Shown here piece by piece: positions 7,321-16,135 of a stretch of DNA of 25,142 nucleotides. The notes under the pieces were generated by a model. That model was not told the origin of the DNA, made no database searches, and saw only the letters and a program-made list of their open reading frames with translations. The stretch spans positions 1 through 25,142 of the forward strand of contig JBCCQN010000120.1 in assembly GCA_039024315.1 (NCBI GenBank). The letters run 5' to 3'. Source of the DNA: JBCAWW01 sp039024315. GTDB lineage: Bacteria > Bacteroidota > Bacteroidia > J057. The translations under genes and the position numbers were made by a program. Positions within the stretch are counted from its first letter, which is position 1. Every line of letters starts with the position of its first letter.

Positions 7321-9678
7321 CGACTTTTATTTGCCACCGGCCTTGTGTTTTTGTTTTTGGGGACTGCTGCGCAGAACGTTCAGTTCCGGATCATAGGAGC
7401 GATAAAGCTGATAGATGATCAAGGGACACCTAATAACTACGGTCAAGTAAGCTTATTTAGCACTCAAGATAGTAGCTTTGTCAAAGGAGCGATTAGCGAT
7501 GGCTTGGGAAATTTTAAAATAGAAGCGCCTGGCGGGAACTACTTTTTGCGCTACAGCGCTATGGGGTATGAGCCTTATTATTCAGCTCCGTTTGAGCTAA
7601 AGGCAGACCTTGAAGTGGGAAGCGTTCGGCTGAAAGCCAAAAATCTAACGCTCTCCGAAGTCCAAATCACCGCCGAAAAAGATCTAGTAGAATTAGATCT
7701 TGATAAAAAGATCTACAATGTCTCTAAAGACCTTTCCAATCAAGGCGCTACGGCCTCTGAGATTTTAGGCAATTTACCCTCTGTAACGGTCAATCAAAAT
7801 GGGCAAGTAAGTCTCCGAGGCAGTGGTGATGTGCGCATATTGATCGACGGTAAACCCTCCGGTTTGATCGGTCCGGATGGTGAAGGCCTCGCCCAGCTAC
7901 AAGGCAGTTTGATCGAATCAGTTGAAATCATCACCAATCCCTCTGCTCGCTATGAAGCAGAAGGTACTGGTGGTGTCATCAATATTGTCCTCAAAAAAGA
8001 CCGTCGCAAAGGTTTCAACGGTTCGCTTGATCTAACCGCTGCTTATCCGACTAATATCAATGCAGCTTTGAATCTCAATTATCGTGTTAAAAAGGTCAAC
8101 TTCTTTGTCAATTATGGTTTTGGTTATCGTGTAAACCCTTATCGTGGTACTGTCTATCAAGAGGTTTATCGCGCTGATACCACCTTTATCTCGTTGCAAG
8201 AATCAAATGGACGTTTTCAAGGCCTCGTCAATAATATCCGTGGAGGCATTGATTACTATTTTGATGAAAACAACATTCTCACCGGCGCTTATCGTTTCAG
8301 GCGCACCGACGGTCAACGCTTTTCCTTTTTTCGCTACGAGGACTACCTCAACAATCTCAATAATCCCATAGCAATTACGGCGCGGGAACAAGAGGAAGTA
8401 GAGTCGGAGCCTTATTCAGAGTATGCGTTGACCTACAAAAAGAAGTTCCGACGGGAAGGGCAGGAACTTACAGCCGATGCTCGCTACCTTAACTATTGGG
8501 AAAACTCTGATCAAATCTTCCCGGAGACTACTTGGTTGCCCGGCCAAAGTCGGGAGCAGGGCACGACTTTCGTTCAAAGATCTGTCAATGACGAGTTTGA
8601 AAACCAATACCTTTTTCAAGTGGATTATGTCCAAGCTTTTGGAGAAGATGGTACGATAGAAGGTGGGGTAAGACTCAGTTTTCGCGATATGACCAATGAT
8701 TATCTAGCTACTGAAGAACAATCTGACGGTGAGTGGCTTGCCCTCCCTGGCTTTGACAATGTATTTCAATACAATGAAAACGTGCAAGCAATCTATGGGA
8801 TCATCGGCAATAAGCAGGAACGCATCTCTTATCAAGTTGGGCTGCGAGCGGAGGCAACTAGAATCGCTACTGAATTGGTCGATACTCGAGAGAGTAATGA
8901 GCGAGAGTTTCAGAATCTTTTCCCGAGTGGTTTATTCGCCCTCCATCTACCAGCCCAAAACGATCTGCAAATCAGTTACAGTCGCCGTATTAGGCGGCCT
9001 ACTTATCGGGAGCTGAGCCCGTTTATTACGCTTTCAGACCGGCGCAATTTTTTTAGTGGTAACCGAGATCTTGATCCTGAGTTTAGCCACTCCGTGGAAC
9101 TGAGCCACTTGAAGTACTTTGAACAAGGAGTATTGACCTCAGCGCTTTATTATCGCAATTCTAGTTCGACTATTCAGTCGATTAGATTGGTGGATCAAGA
9201 GGGCTTAGCAACCACTTTGCCTTATAATCTCGTGGGCCAAAATGCATTTGGGGCGGATATTTCGTTTAGCTACTCCTTAACTCCTTGGTGGAAGCTAGAT
9301 GCTAATTTCAATGCCTTCCGCGCCATAACGGATGCTACAAATATTGACCCAAACTTTAGTGCAGATACTTACAGTTGGTTTGTTCGTCAGACCTCTAAAT
9401 TTAGATTACCTAAGGAAACAAGTGTTCAGCTCCGTACTAATTACCAAGCGCCAGAGTTGATTCCGCAGGGAAGGCGAGCGGCTATCTTTAGCCTAGATAT
9501 CGCCCTTAAGAAGGAATTGTGGCAAAGAAAAGGAGCTCTGACCCTGAGTGGAACTAATTTGCTCAATACCAATCGTTCTATCATGATGACAGAAGGGGAA
9601 GCTTTTTTTACGGATCGTTTTTCATTAAGGCAACCTCGTCAGCTGAATCTTACCTTGACATATCGGATTAAGCAATAA
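7315..9678 (+). CDS. TonB-dependent outer-membrane receptor (OMP beta-barrel family)
   Basis: A 787-residue protein. It has a signal peptide (1-19, cleavage after GTAAQ), a carboxypeptidase-regulatory-like domain (about 24-113, with SDGLGNFKIEAPGGNYFLRYSAMGYE), a plug domain (about 115-225, with ASEILGNLPSVTVNQNGQVSLRGSGDVRILIDGKP and IESVEIITNPSARYEAEGTGGVINIVLKK), then a beta barrel to the C-terminus (ending LNLTLTYRIKQ). This is the layout of the TonB-dependent receptors without a SusD partner that are abundant in Bacteroidota. No susD-like gene is adjacent, so it is not a classical polysaccharide-utilisation pair. The ligand is unknown; the GH92 gene 2 kb downstream is separated by an opposing lipoprotein gene. 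Expression may be controlled by the inverted repeat over its start codon. Its stop is about 70 bases from the next gene. Confidence 0.9.
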   Translation: MLRLLFATGLVFLFLGTAAQNVQFRIIGAIKLIDDQGTPNNYGQVSLFSTQDSSFVKGAISDGLGNFKIEAPGGNYFLRYSAMGYEPYYSAPFELKADLEVGSVRLKAKNLTLSEVQITAEKDLVELDLDKKIYNVSKDLSNQGATASEILGNLPSVTVNQNGQVSLRGSGDVRILIDGKPSGLIGPDGEGLAQLQGSLIESVEIITNPSARYEAEGTGGVINIVLKKDRRKGFNGSLDLTAAYPTNINAALNLNYRVKKVNFFVNYGFGYRVNPYRGTVYQEVYRADTTFISLQESNGRFQGLVNNIRGGIDYYFDENNILTGAYRFRRTDGQRFSFFRYEDYLNNLNNPIAITAREQEEVESEPYSEYALTYKKKFRREGQELTADARYLNYWENSDQIFPETTWLPGQSREQGTTFVQRSVNDEFENQYLFQVDYVQAFGEDGTIEGGVRLSFRDMTNDYLATEEQSDGEWLALPGFDNVFQYNENVQAIYGIIGNKQERISYQVGLRAEATRIATELVDTRESNEREFQNLFPSGLFALHLPAQNDLQISYSRRIRRPTYRELSPFITLSDRRNFFSGNRDLDPEFSHSVELSHLKYFEQGVLTSALYYRNSSSTIQSIRLVDQEGLATTLPYNLVGQNAFGADISFSYSLTPWWKLDANFNAFRAITDATNIDPNFSADTYSWFVRQTSKFRLPKETSVQLRTNYQAPELIPQGRRAAIFSLDIALKKELWQRKGALTLSGTNLLNTNRSIMMTEGEAFFTDRFSLRQPRQLNLTLTYRIKQ

Positions 9679-9751
9679 TCTCAATGGGCTGACATTCAGA
9701 CATCTATAAAATATTCTATATATTGGTTTGAATCACTTAAACCAAAGGAAT

Positions 9752-10174
9752 ATGAAAAACCTAAAAATCAACCACCTAGCAGTAATTGTTGGATTAGTGG
9801 TGCTCAGTGGATTTGGCGCGCTTTGGTATGGCCCGCTATTTGGTGATCCTTGGATGGAGCTAGTCGGGTTGAGTATGGCAGATATTGAGGCAGATCCTCC
9901 TGGAGCGGGCACTTGGATTACTAATGCTTTAGCGATTATTACCCCACTTTATGTTATGGCTTGGTTGTTTAGTCAGCTATCCGTAGAATCGCTTATGCGA
10001 GGAGCCTTATTGGGAGCCTTGTTTGGCTTTGCTTTTGCGATTTTACCACGCATTGTCTCTGGTTTATTTGCCCAAGACCCGTACTGGCTGGCGTGGCTCA
10101 ATGGGGGGTATAATACGATTGCCTTTGCCATCGGAGGAGCGATTCTCGGAGGTTGGCGCAAGTACTCAAAATAG
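9752..10174 (+). CDS. DUF1761-like four-helix membrane protein
   Basis: A 140-residue protein from the ATG at 9752, preceded by AAAGGA with 2 bases between. An in-frame TTG at 9728 would add eight polar residues and is less likely. Four hydrophobic segments are visible, including AVIVGLVVLSGFGALWYGPLFGDPW, which carries the WYGPLFG..W pattern of DUF1761, and AFAIGGAILGGW near the end. The family is a small inner-membrane protein of unknown function. It follows the TonB receptor by about 70 bases and is closed by the terminator at 10194-10253, so co-transcription with the receptor is possible but not shown. Confidence 0.8.
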   Translation: MKNLKINHLAVIVGLVVLSGFGALWYGPLFGDPWMELVGLSMADIEADPPGAGTWITNALAIITPLYVMAWLFSQLSVESLMRGALLGALFGFAFAILPRIVSGLFAQDPYWLAWLNGGYNTIAFAIGGAILGGWRKYSK

Positions 10175-10193
10175 TAATTTATCAAGTAATACA

Positions 10194-10253
10194 TGGCCTG
10201 TGGATTGCCCATAAATTAGTAGCGTATGGTGGCTCACAGGCCACTTTTTTTTT
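10194..10253 (+). terminator. Intrinsic terminator after the DUF1761 gene
   Basis: TGGCCTGTG (10194-10202) pairs perfectly with CACAGGCCA (10235-10243) and is followed, after one C, by nine Ts (10245-10253). The 32-base loop can fold further (GCC-CATA with TATG-GT-GGC). It ends transcription of the plus-strand genes just before the convergent lipoprotein gene. Confidence 0.85.
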
Positions 10254-10258
10254 CAAGC

Positions 10259-11398
10259 TCAGAAATCAATCTTTAAGACATTCTCTTCTCCCGTCTCAAT
10301 ATCTAAATGGATAATATCATGTCGTTTGCGGTACTCTCCTAGCTCATTGTAGTAGAATTGATTGAGCACATAGAGAACTTCATTTGGTCGGTTGGGAACT
10401 ACTTGGAGGCTGCGTATTTCCAAGTTCCTGCACTCCCAATTTCTGCCAGAAAATTGGCTTGGTATAAGTTGATACGTTTGCTGTTTTATGTCGGCAATCA
10501 TAAACAGTGAGGTAAACTGAAGGAGTACTTGCTGATCGTTTAACCAATGGGGACTAGCTAATCCACGTATGACTCTGTTATCGTTTAAGCTTGGATGTGC
10601 CATGCTATCTACAATCGCATGCTGATTTTGATCATAGACATATAGGCTATGGGTAAATCGCTCATCATCTCTTGAAGTCAATATCATTGCCTCATTTCTC
10701 GACCTGCTAACACGCCTAAGAATATTTAAGTATCGACTCGCAAAAGTATCGATAATAGTCCCTTTATCGGAATAAAGGATCAAAGCCCCATAGGCTTGCT
10801 CCTCTGCATCAAGCAGGCCTGCAGGTAGCCAAAATGAAGAATCACTTATCCAATAGGGGCTTTGGTTAGTAGGGTAGAATTCACTGGCTAGATTTTCGGT
10901 TTTGAGTTCTAAGGAATTCAAATTAAAGATGGTAAATCCTTCCCCCTGAGCAGGCGATAAGAGATCCCCTTTGGCGTTGACTACTAAATCTTGAGACCTT
11001 AGATCTGTCAAGCTAGTTACAAAGCTTACAGCATTATTATTTAATTCTACTCGATATAGATCGCTATCAGTTTCTTCCACTTCTCGCCCTACTACAATTC
11101 GACGATAAGTAGTTATATATAAAGCATTATCATCCAAGGGGTCAAAAGCAATTTTGTGGATCTCTTTTCCTTCGGTAGGCGGGATGATACGTGGGCCAAT
11201 TATCCCAAATCTTTCAGGTGAAAAACACGAATCAATTACTAAAGGTTTTGTCTGAATACCCCAAAGGTATGTGGGTTGATTAACCTCTTTATCGGGATTG
11301 CAGGCAGTAAAAATGGTGCATAGAAAGACAATTATTAGGGAGACGAAAACCATTCTACTCATGGCAAAACTGATTTGTTGAACTTGATAATTAGGCAT
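10259..11398 (-). CDS. Lipoprotein of unknown function
   Basis: The frame opens with ATG at 11398 (379 residues). A second ATG at 11362 gives MSRMVFVSLIIVFLCTIFTAC, a compact lipoprotein signal peptide with the lipidated Cys at position 33 of the long form, and may be the real start. The mature part begins CNPDKEVN and is soluble. It has repeated beta-strand-like blocks with alternating hydrophobics (KIAFDPLDDNALYITTY, RNEAMILTSRDDERFTHSLYVYD, VVPNRPNEVLYVLNQ) that would fit a beta-propeller, but I cannot assign a family. It is likely anchored in the outer membrane or facing the periplasm. It is monocistronic, convergent with the DUF1761 gene and divergent from the GH92 gene. A 17-bp dyad lies 10 bases upstream of the first ATG. 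Confidence 0.8.
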   Translation of the reverse strand: MPNYQVQQISFAMSRMVFVSLIIVFLCTIFTACNPDKEVNQPTYLWGIQTKPLVIDSCFSPERFGIIGPRIIPPTEGKEIHKIAFDPLDDNALYITTYRRIVVGREVEETDSDLYRVELNNNAVSFVTSLTDLRSQDLVVNAKGDLLSPAQGEGFTIFNLNSLELKTENLASEFYPTNQSPYWISDSSFWLPAGLLDAEEQAYGALILYSDKGTIIDTFASRYLNILRRVSRSRNEAMILTSRDDERFTHSLYVYDQNQHAIVDSMAHPSLNDNRVIRGLASPHWLNDQQVLLQFTSLFMIADIKQQTYQLIPSQFSGRNWECRNLEIRSLQVVPNRPNEVLYVLNQFYYNELGEYRKRHDIIHLDIETGEENVLKIDF

Positions 11399-11407
11399 AT
11401 CTAATCA

Positions 11408-11424
11408 GTAGTCTTAGAGACTAC
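11408..11424 (-). promoter_or_regulatory. Dyad at the lipoprotein promoter
   Basis: GTAGTCT-TAG-AGACTAC has perfect 7-base arms and a 3-base spacer. On the minus strand it follows directly from TCTATTTG, a one-mismatch match to TAnnTTTG, so it would cover the expected transcription start of the lipoprotein gene. A smaller repeat, ATTAG/CTAAT (11390-11394 and 11401-11405), has the ATG at 11398-11396 in its 6-base loop. Confidence 0.4.
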
Positions 11425-11655
11425 AAATAGAGTTTTAAGCTAGGATAATTTGCATCCTTTGATCGTTTGATAGGCGACAATTGGGTTAGAAAAAGAGGTT
11501 TTTTAGAGTCACTCGATAAGAGGGGTTACTAAAACTGGATGGATTTTTATTCCATTAAAAGAAGGACATCTACTTCCGCTTTTCAAAAAGCAAAAAGCCT
11601 TTCCCAATCCACCTGAAAAGCCTATCTTTCCCGCTAACTCTTAGCTGGCCTCATT

Positions 11656-13974
11656 ATGTTTTACCGAATTCTATTCTCTCTCACTACTTTTATTTTTTGT
11701 TCTTTTTTAAACCCGCAGGAAAAATTAGCAGAGCCGCGGGCAGACTTTTCTCCAGTTGATTATGTCAATCCGTTGGTAGGTACAGACTCTGAATTTTCCC
11801 TTTCCAATGGCAATACTTATCCTGCAATCGCTACACCTTGGGGCATGAATTTCTGGACTCCGCAAACTGGTAAGATGGGCGATGGCTGGGCTTACACCTA
11901 TGACGCTTATAAAATCAGGGGATTTAAACAGACTCATCAACCTAGTCCTTGGATGAATGATTATGCGGCTTTTGCGCTCTTTCCAGAGACAGGGAGCATC
12001 AAGCTCCATGAAGAGGAGCGTGCCTCATGGTACTCACACAAAACCGAAATTAGCCAACCTCATTATTACCGGGTCTATCTGGCTGACTATGATGTCACGA
12101 CCGAGATTACTCCTACAGATCGAGCCGCGCAGTTTCGTTTTACTTTTCCCCAAACCGATTCTGCTCATATTCTGGTAGATGGCTTCTTCAAGGGAAGTAT
12201 GATCAAGGTGATCCCAGAGGACCGAAAGGTGATTGGCTATTGCCGCAATAATTCAGGAGGCGTACCTGAAAATTTTCATAATTACTTTGTGATTTATTTT
12301 GATCATGATTTTAAGTCAATTTCTGGCTTTACGGTCAGCGAGGACGAAAAGCGTGCAGCAAAGCTTTTAGGTGGAGAAACTGAATTGGAAGGTTATCATG
12401 TAGGAGCTGTTTTGTCTTTTCAGACTGAGGAAGGTGAAACGATAAGCGCCCGTGTGGCTTCCTCTTTTATTAGTCCTGAGCAGGCGGAACTTAACTTGCA
12501 AAGAGAAATCGGGACGGACAATTTTGAGCAAACCAGAGCCAAAGCAAAAAGTCGCTGGAATGAAGAATTAGGCCGGATTGAAGTTGCTGGTGGTAGCCTA
12601 GCGCAATATCGAACTTTCTATACGGCACTATATCGGGTCCTATTATTTCCCCGTATGTTTTATGAAATCGATGCTCAAGGAGAAATAATGCATTACAGCC
12701 CTTACAATGGGAAGGTGCTACCTGGTTATATGTTTACTGACAACGGCTTTTGGGATACTTTTCGTGCGGTCTTTCCCTTTTTTACGATTATGTATCCGGA
12801 TATTCTTGCCCAGGTGATGCAAGGGCTCGTCAACACTTATGAGGAGAGTGGTTGGCTGCCAGAATGGGCTAGTCCTGGGCACCGAAATGTCATGATTGGC
12901 TCTAACTCTACGGTCAACATTGCCGATGCTTATTTGCGGGGTATAAGAGGGTATGACATCGAAAAGCTGTACGAAGCCATAATTAAAAATACGGAAAATG
13001 TAGGGCCAATTAGTTCTGTAGGACGCTATGGGGCTGACTATTATAACCGCTTGGGTTATGTACCCTACGATGTCGGGATCAATGAAAACGCCGCTCGCAC
13101 TTTAGAGTATGCTTTTGCGGACTGGTGTATTGCTGAATTAGCTGAAGATTTAGGGAAACCACAGACTGAAATTGATCTATATCGTCAGAGATCTCAAAAT
13201 TACCGGAATCTTTTCGATCCCGAGATTGGTTTCATGCGAGGTAAAAATGAGGACGGCAGTTGGGCAAAGACCTTTACGCCAGATAAGTGGGGGGATGCGT
13301 TCACCGAAGGTGCATCCTGGCACTGGACTTGGTGTGTATTTCATGACCCTCAAGGACTAGCTGATTTGTTTGGAGGAACAGAAAAGATGCGCGCTCGTCT
13401 GGATGAAGTTTTTACCGCTCCACCTACTTTTGAAGACTCATATTATGGCTTTCAAATACACGAAATCACCGAAATGCTCATTACCGACATGGGGCAATAC
13501 GCCCACGGTAATCAGCCGATTCAGCATGCCACTTACCTCTACAATTGGCTAGAGCAGCCTTGGAAAAGCCAGTATTGGGTGCGCGAAGTAATGGATAGAT
13601 TGTATTCTGATGCGCCTGATGGTCTCTGTGGAGACGAAGACAATGGCCAGACTTCTGCTTGGTATGTATTTTCTGCTATGGGCTTTTATCCAGTGACCCC
13701 CGGAACGGGGCAGTATGCAATTGGTAGTCCTTTGTTCAAAGAGGTAAAGCTACACCTTCAAAACGGGAAGACCTTTAGGATTTCCGCTCCGGAGAATAGT
13801 CCTCAAAGGGTTTATGTACAGGAACTAGCGCGTAATGGGAAGCCCTATTCCTACAATTATTTAACTTATGAGTCGATCATGCAGGGAGATCACTATCAGT
13901 TCTCCATGAGTGATAATCCAAATACTGAAAGGGGGACTCAGCCTAAAGACAAACCCTATTCGATGAGGGAGTAA
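11656..13974 (+). CDS. Glycoside hydrolase family 92 (alpha-mannosidase)
   Basis: A 772-residue exported protein (signal peptide about 1-25; the Cys15 context is a poor lipobox). GH92 enzymes are calcium-dependent, inverting exo-alpha-mannosidases. The N-terminal beta-sandwich domain begins about residue 33 (VDYVNPLVGTDSEFSLSNGNTYPA) and has GFKQTHQPSPWMNDY at 89-103. The (alpha/alpha)6 catalytic domain has TDNGFWDTFR (361-370), EWASPGHRNVMIGSNS (403-418), TEGASWHWTW (550-559) and GDEDNGQTSAWYVFSAMGFYPVTPG (659-683). From my recollection of the Bacteroides enzyme BT3990, Glu533 is the acid and Asp642/Asp644 the base; Glu551 and Asp660/Asp662 here have the same spacing of 109 and 111. So it is predicted active, cleaving terminal alpha-mannose from N-glycan- or mannan-type glycans. 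Linkage specificity cannot be read. No other glycan gene is adjacent. Confidence 0.93.
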   Translation: MFYRILFSLTTFIFCSFLNPQEKLAEPRADFSPVDYVNPLVGTDSEFSLSNGNTYPAIATPWGMNFWTPQTGKMGDGWAYTYDAYKIRGFKQTHQPSPWMNDYAAFALFPETGSIKLHEEERASWYSHKTEISQPHYYRVYLADYDVTTEITPTDRAAQFRFTFPQTDSAHILVDGFFKGSMIKVIPEDRKVIGYCRNNSGGVPENFHNYFVIYFDHDFKSISGFTVSEDEKRAAKLLGGETELEGYHVGAVLSFQTEEGETISARVASSFISPEQAELNLQREIGTDNFEQTRAKAKSRWNEELGRIEVAGGSLAQYRTFYTALYRVLLFPRMFYEIDAQGEIMHYSPYNGKVLPGYMFTDNGFWDTFRAVFPFFTIMYPDILAQVMQGLVNTYEESGWLPEWASPGHRNVMIGSNSTVNIADAYLRGIRGYDIEKLYEAIIKNTENVGPISSVGRYGADYYNRLGYVPYDVGINENAARTLEYAFADWCIAELAEDLGKPQTEIDLYRQRSQNYRNLFDPEIGFMRGKNEDGSWAKTFTPDKWGDAFTEGASWHWTWCVFHDPQGLADLFGGTEKMRARLDEVFTAPPTFEDSYYGFQIHEITEMLITDMGQYAHGNQPIQHATYLYNWLEQPWKSQYWVREVMDRLYSDAPDGLCGDEDNGQTSAWYVFSAMGFYPVTPGTGQYAIGSPLFKEVKLHLQNGKTFRISAPENSPQRVYVQELARNGKPYSYNYLTYESIMQGDHYQFSMSDNPNTERGTQPKDKPYSMRE

Positions 13975-14010
13975 GCCTGAAAAGCTTCCTTACAATAAAT
14001 GCTTGTAAAA

Positions 14011-14055
14011 ATGAGCGAGGAGCCATAATAGGCCCCTCTTTCTCGTAAAGCTCAT
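14011..14055. terminator. Probable terminator between convergent GH92 and barrel genes
   Basis: GAGGAGCC (14017-14024) pairs with GGCCCCTC (14031-14038), with one A/C mismatch and a 6-base loop. An outer ATGAGC (14011-14016) and GCTCAT (14050-14055) can close the structure. It is flanked by A-rich sequence on the left and TTTCT on the right. The U-runs are imperfect, so the assignment is moderate. Confidence 0.5.
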
Positions 14056-14094
14056 CGAAAAAATATTCTTTGGAGAGGGGATTTTCAATTCCTA

Positions 14095-15069
14095 CTAATC
14101 TTTTTTGCTTGGCTTACCCATAGAATAGACAGGCATGATCAGATCCATTCTTAGGTAAGGACTCTTGGCGAAACCAGGCCTTACTCCGCCTTCTAACCTA
14201 TACCCAATTCCGAAACGTCCTGCCGTATACCTTTCGAAACCTAGTCTGAATCCCAACGGATTATTGCCAATGGCTACTCCATCTGCAGAAACGATTTCAT
14301 ATTCCTGCTGATTGCTTATCATGGTCATGGCTGCTGTAGGGCCAAAAAATACGTCTGCATATAAGCTAAATAGCATTCCCCCCTTCTTTTCTCCATATCC
14401 TACCGCATTGATTTTTGCATAGCTATAGGAACTCCACGAAACCCCTCCATAAAGAGCAGTAGCCGTTATACTACCATAATGATCCCTAAAAGACTCCCCA
14501 GAGGCTGTAAGTAAATTTCCTGCGAGATTATAACGATAGCGATTGATCCCTCCACGAAATCCCTTAAAGGTTACATGTTCTCCAGGTATATCAATATAGG
14601 TGGTCGTCTCAGTCCATCTTCTTGACCCCACTCTACGGTCACTAACCGTTTTTAGGGGAACCCTTGTGGCTCCTTTGCCATTGGTTTTCTTAATAAAGGG
14701 AGTAAAAGAGGCTCCCAAATCAAATTCAAATCCACGTCCGGGATCGGCTTCATTTTTGTTCTCTGCTCCTAGGATTCCCTCATCCAATCCAAACCAGCGT
14801 TGCATGTCAATGAAGTTGGCTCTGTATCCGTAGGCTTGCACGTGAAGCAGGTTGCCTATGTGCATCTTGGCATCTAAGCCCAAGCCAGCGTTCAATTGGA
14901 AGGCATCAATATTTTGAAAAGGAACAGAAACATCAAGGCCGGTGGCTATCAAGCCCACTTGGACATAAGGAAGCTTGGCGTGGCTCTCGATAACACGGTA
15001 CTCTACTTTTTGCTGCGCAAATGCTGCTGAGACGCCAAGGAATAACAAAAGAATGAATGATTTTTTCAT
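14095..15069 (-). CDS. Outer-membrane beta-barrel protein of unknown function
   Basis: A 324-residue protein with a clear signal peptide (MKKSFILLLFLGVSAAFA, cleavage before QQ). The mature part shows alternating hydrophobic/polar strands rich in Gly and aromatics (VQVGLIATGLDVSVPF, LHVQAYGYRANFID, GMLFSLYADVFFGPTAAM, RFGIGYRLEGGVRPGF, SPYLRMDLIMPVYSMG), which fits an outer-membrane barrel, but no named family is recognised. The start lies 14 bases after the stop of the small HTH gene, so the two are co-transcribed; the upstream kinase and response regulator suggest that it is an output of, or a surface partner for, that signalling unit (inference). Confidence 0.75.
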   Translation of the reverse strand: MKKSFILLLFLGVSAAFAQQKVEYRVIESHAKLPYVQVGLIATGLDVSVPFQNIDAFQLNAGLGLDAKMHIGNLLHVQAYGYRANFIDMQRWFGLDEGILGAENKNEADPGRGFEFDLGASFTPFIKKTNGKGATRVPLKTVSDRRVGSRRWTETTTYIDIPGEHVTFKGFRGGINRYRYNLAGNLLTASGESFRDHYGSITATALYGGVSWSSYSYAKINAVGYGEKKGGMLFSLYADVFFGPTAAMTMISNQQEYEIVSADGVAIGNNPLGFRLGFERYTAGRFGIGYRLEGGVRPGFAKSPYLRMDLIMPVYSMGKPSKKD

Positions 15070-15083
15070 AACTAAATTTCTAG

Positions 15084-15329
15084 TTAAAAGTTCTTGTTCT
15101 GATAATGATAAGCTTCTACCCAGCCTTGGCGAATGGCATATTTGACTAGTCCCGCGACATGGCGGATTTTGGTCTTTCGGATGATACTCCTTCGGTAGTT
15201 TTCTACAGTCCGGTAACTAATCCCCAGTCCTTGGGCTATTTCACGATTATTCAGTTCCGCAACTATCTTCAGTAGGATCTGCTTTTCTCTAGGAGTTAGC
15301 ATACCTAAGCTTTGCCTTTTCGAGTTCAT
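15084..15329 (-). CDS. Stand-alone LuxR/NarL-type HTH protein
   Basis: An 81-residue protein made almost only of a LuxR-type DNA-binding domain (residues 10-75: LTPREKQILLKIVAELNNREIAQGLGISYRTVENYRRSIIRKTK). It lacks a receiver domain, and the 119 bases upstream cannot encode one. Hand alignment to the C-terminal domain of the response regulator just upstream gives 27 identities in 64 positions, so they are related but not recent copies. It may bind the same DNA sites or dimerise through the last HTH helix and compete with the full regulator. It lies in the same direction as the kinase and regulator and 14 bases before the barrel gene. Confidence 0.8.
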   Translation of the reverse strand: MNSKRQSLGMLTPREKQILLKIVAELNNREIAQGLGISYRTVENYRRSIIRKTKIRHVAGLVKYAIRQGWVEAYHYQNKNF

Positions 15330-15448
15330 TGCTGTTCATAAGCTTTGAAACAAAGGTCTGTTTTTAGGCAAAGGGAGGGTATCCCGATGACTAGGTAAAT
15401 TGACTCCGTGAAAATACGGATGTGGCTTCTGGGTAATTGGGGAGTGGC

Positions 15449-16105
15449 CTAGACTTGAATGAGTTGGTGCTTGATCGCAAATCTGATGAGGCCAACGACG
15501 GATCTCGCTTCTGTTTTCTGTAATAGGTGTTTTCGATAGGTTTCGACTGTCCTCGGACTAATAAAAAGCTTTTTGGCAATTTCAGCTGTGGTGTATTCCT
15601 CTGCAATCAGCTGGAGCACTTCCCTTTCTCGAGTAGTTAGCTCAACATGGCTTACCAACGTATTGGCAGCAGGCATGACCTTTTGAAGCATAGTTTGTAA
15701 TACTTCTCTACTGTAATAAGTGCCCCCTTCGATAACTCGATAAATAGCCTCTTGAAGTTCCCTTCGACTTGTATTTTTTAACAAAAAGCCTTCTGCCTGT
15801 ACATCAAATACCTGCTGAACGCTTTCAGGATCATGGTGCATACTCAGCACCAAAACTTTAAGCGCTGGAAATGACGCCTTCACTTTCTTACAAAGATCAA
15901 TGCCTGACATTTTGGGCATCTGCAGGTCCGTAATGAGAAGATCGACCTCATTATGGGCAAGAAAATCTAGGGCTTCTCGCCCGTCCATAAATTCACCAAC
16001 GATCCAGATATCATCGGTCTTTCGTAGCATATTGCGAATGCCATCCATGATTATTTGGTGGTCATCGACTAAAAGCAGCCTTATTTTATTCCTTTGCTCT
16101 TCCAT
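15449..16105 (-). CDS. NarL/LuxR-family response regulator
   Basis: A 218-residue two-domain regulator. The receiver domain (about 8-125) has the acidic pair Asp14/Asp15, the phospho-acceptor Asp60 (LLITDLQMP), Ser88 (LVLSM) and Lys110 (GFLLKNTS). The LuxR-type HTH (about 154-216) has LTTREREVLQLIAEEYTTAEIAKKLFISPRTVETYRKHLLQKT. All residues needed for phosphotransfer are present. It begins 30 bases after the sensor-kinase stop, so they form a cognate pair in one operon. The targets probably include the downstream barrel gene or its own operon (inference). Confidence 0.93.
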   Translation of the reverse strand: MEEQRNKIRLLLVDDHQIIMDGIRNMLRKTDDIWIVGEFMDGREALDFLAHNEVDLLITDLQMPKMSGIDLCKKVKASFPALKVLVLSMHHDPESVQQVFDVQAEGFLLKNTSRRELQEAIYRVIEGGTYYSREVLQTMLQKVMPAANTLVSHVELTTREREVLQLIAEEYTTAEIAKKLFISPRTVETYRKHLLQKTEARSVVGLIRFAIKHQLIQV

Positions 16106-16135
16106 TTCTCAAAACTAAAACAAGCCAATATTCCA

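Noticed and set aside
9728..9751. TTG start extending the DUF1761 protein by eight residues
   Set aside because: The ATG at 9752 has a nearby purine-rich AAAGGA and begins directly with the basic residues before the first membrane helix.
7315..13974. TonB receptor and GH92 enzyme as a polysaccharide-utilisation locus
   Set aside because: No SusD-like gene is present, and an opposing lipoprotein gene with terminators separates the two.
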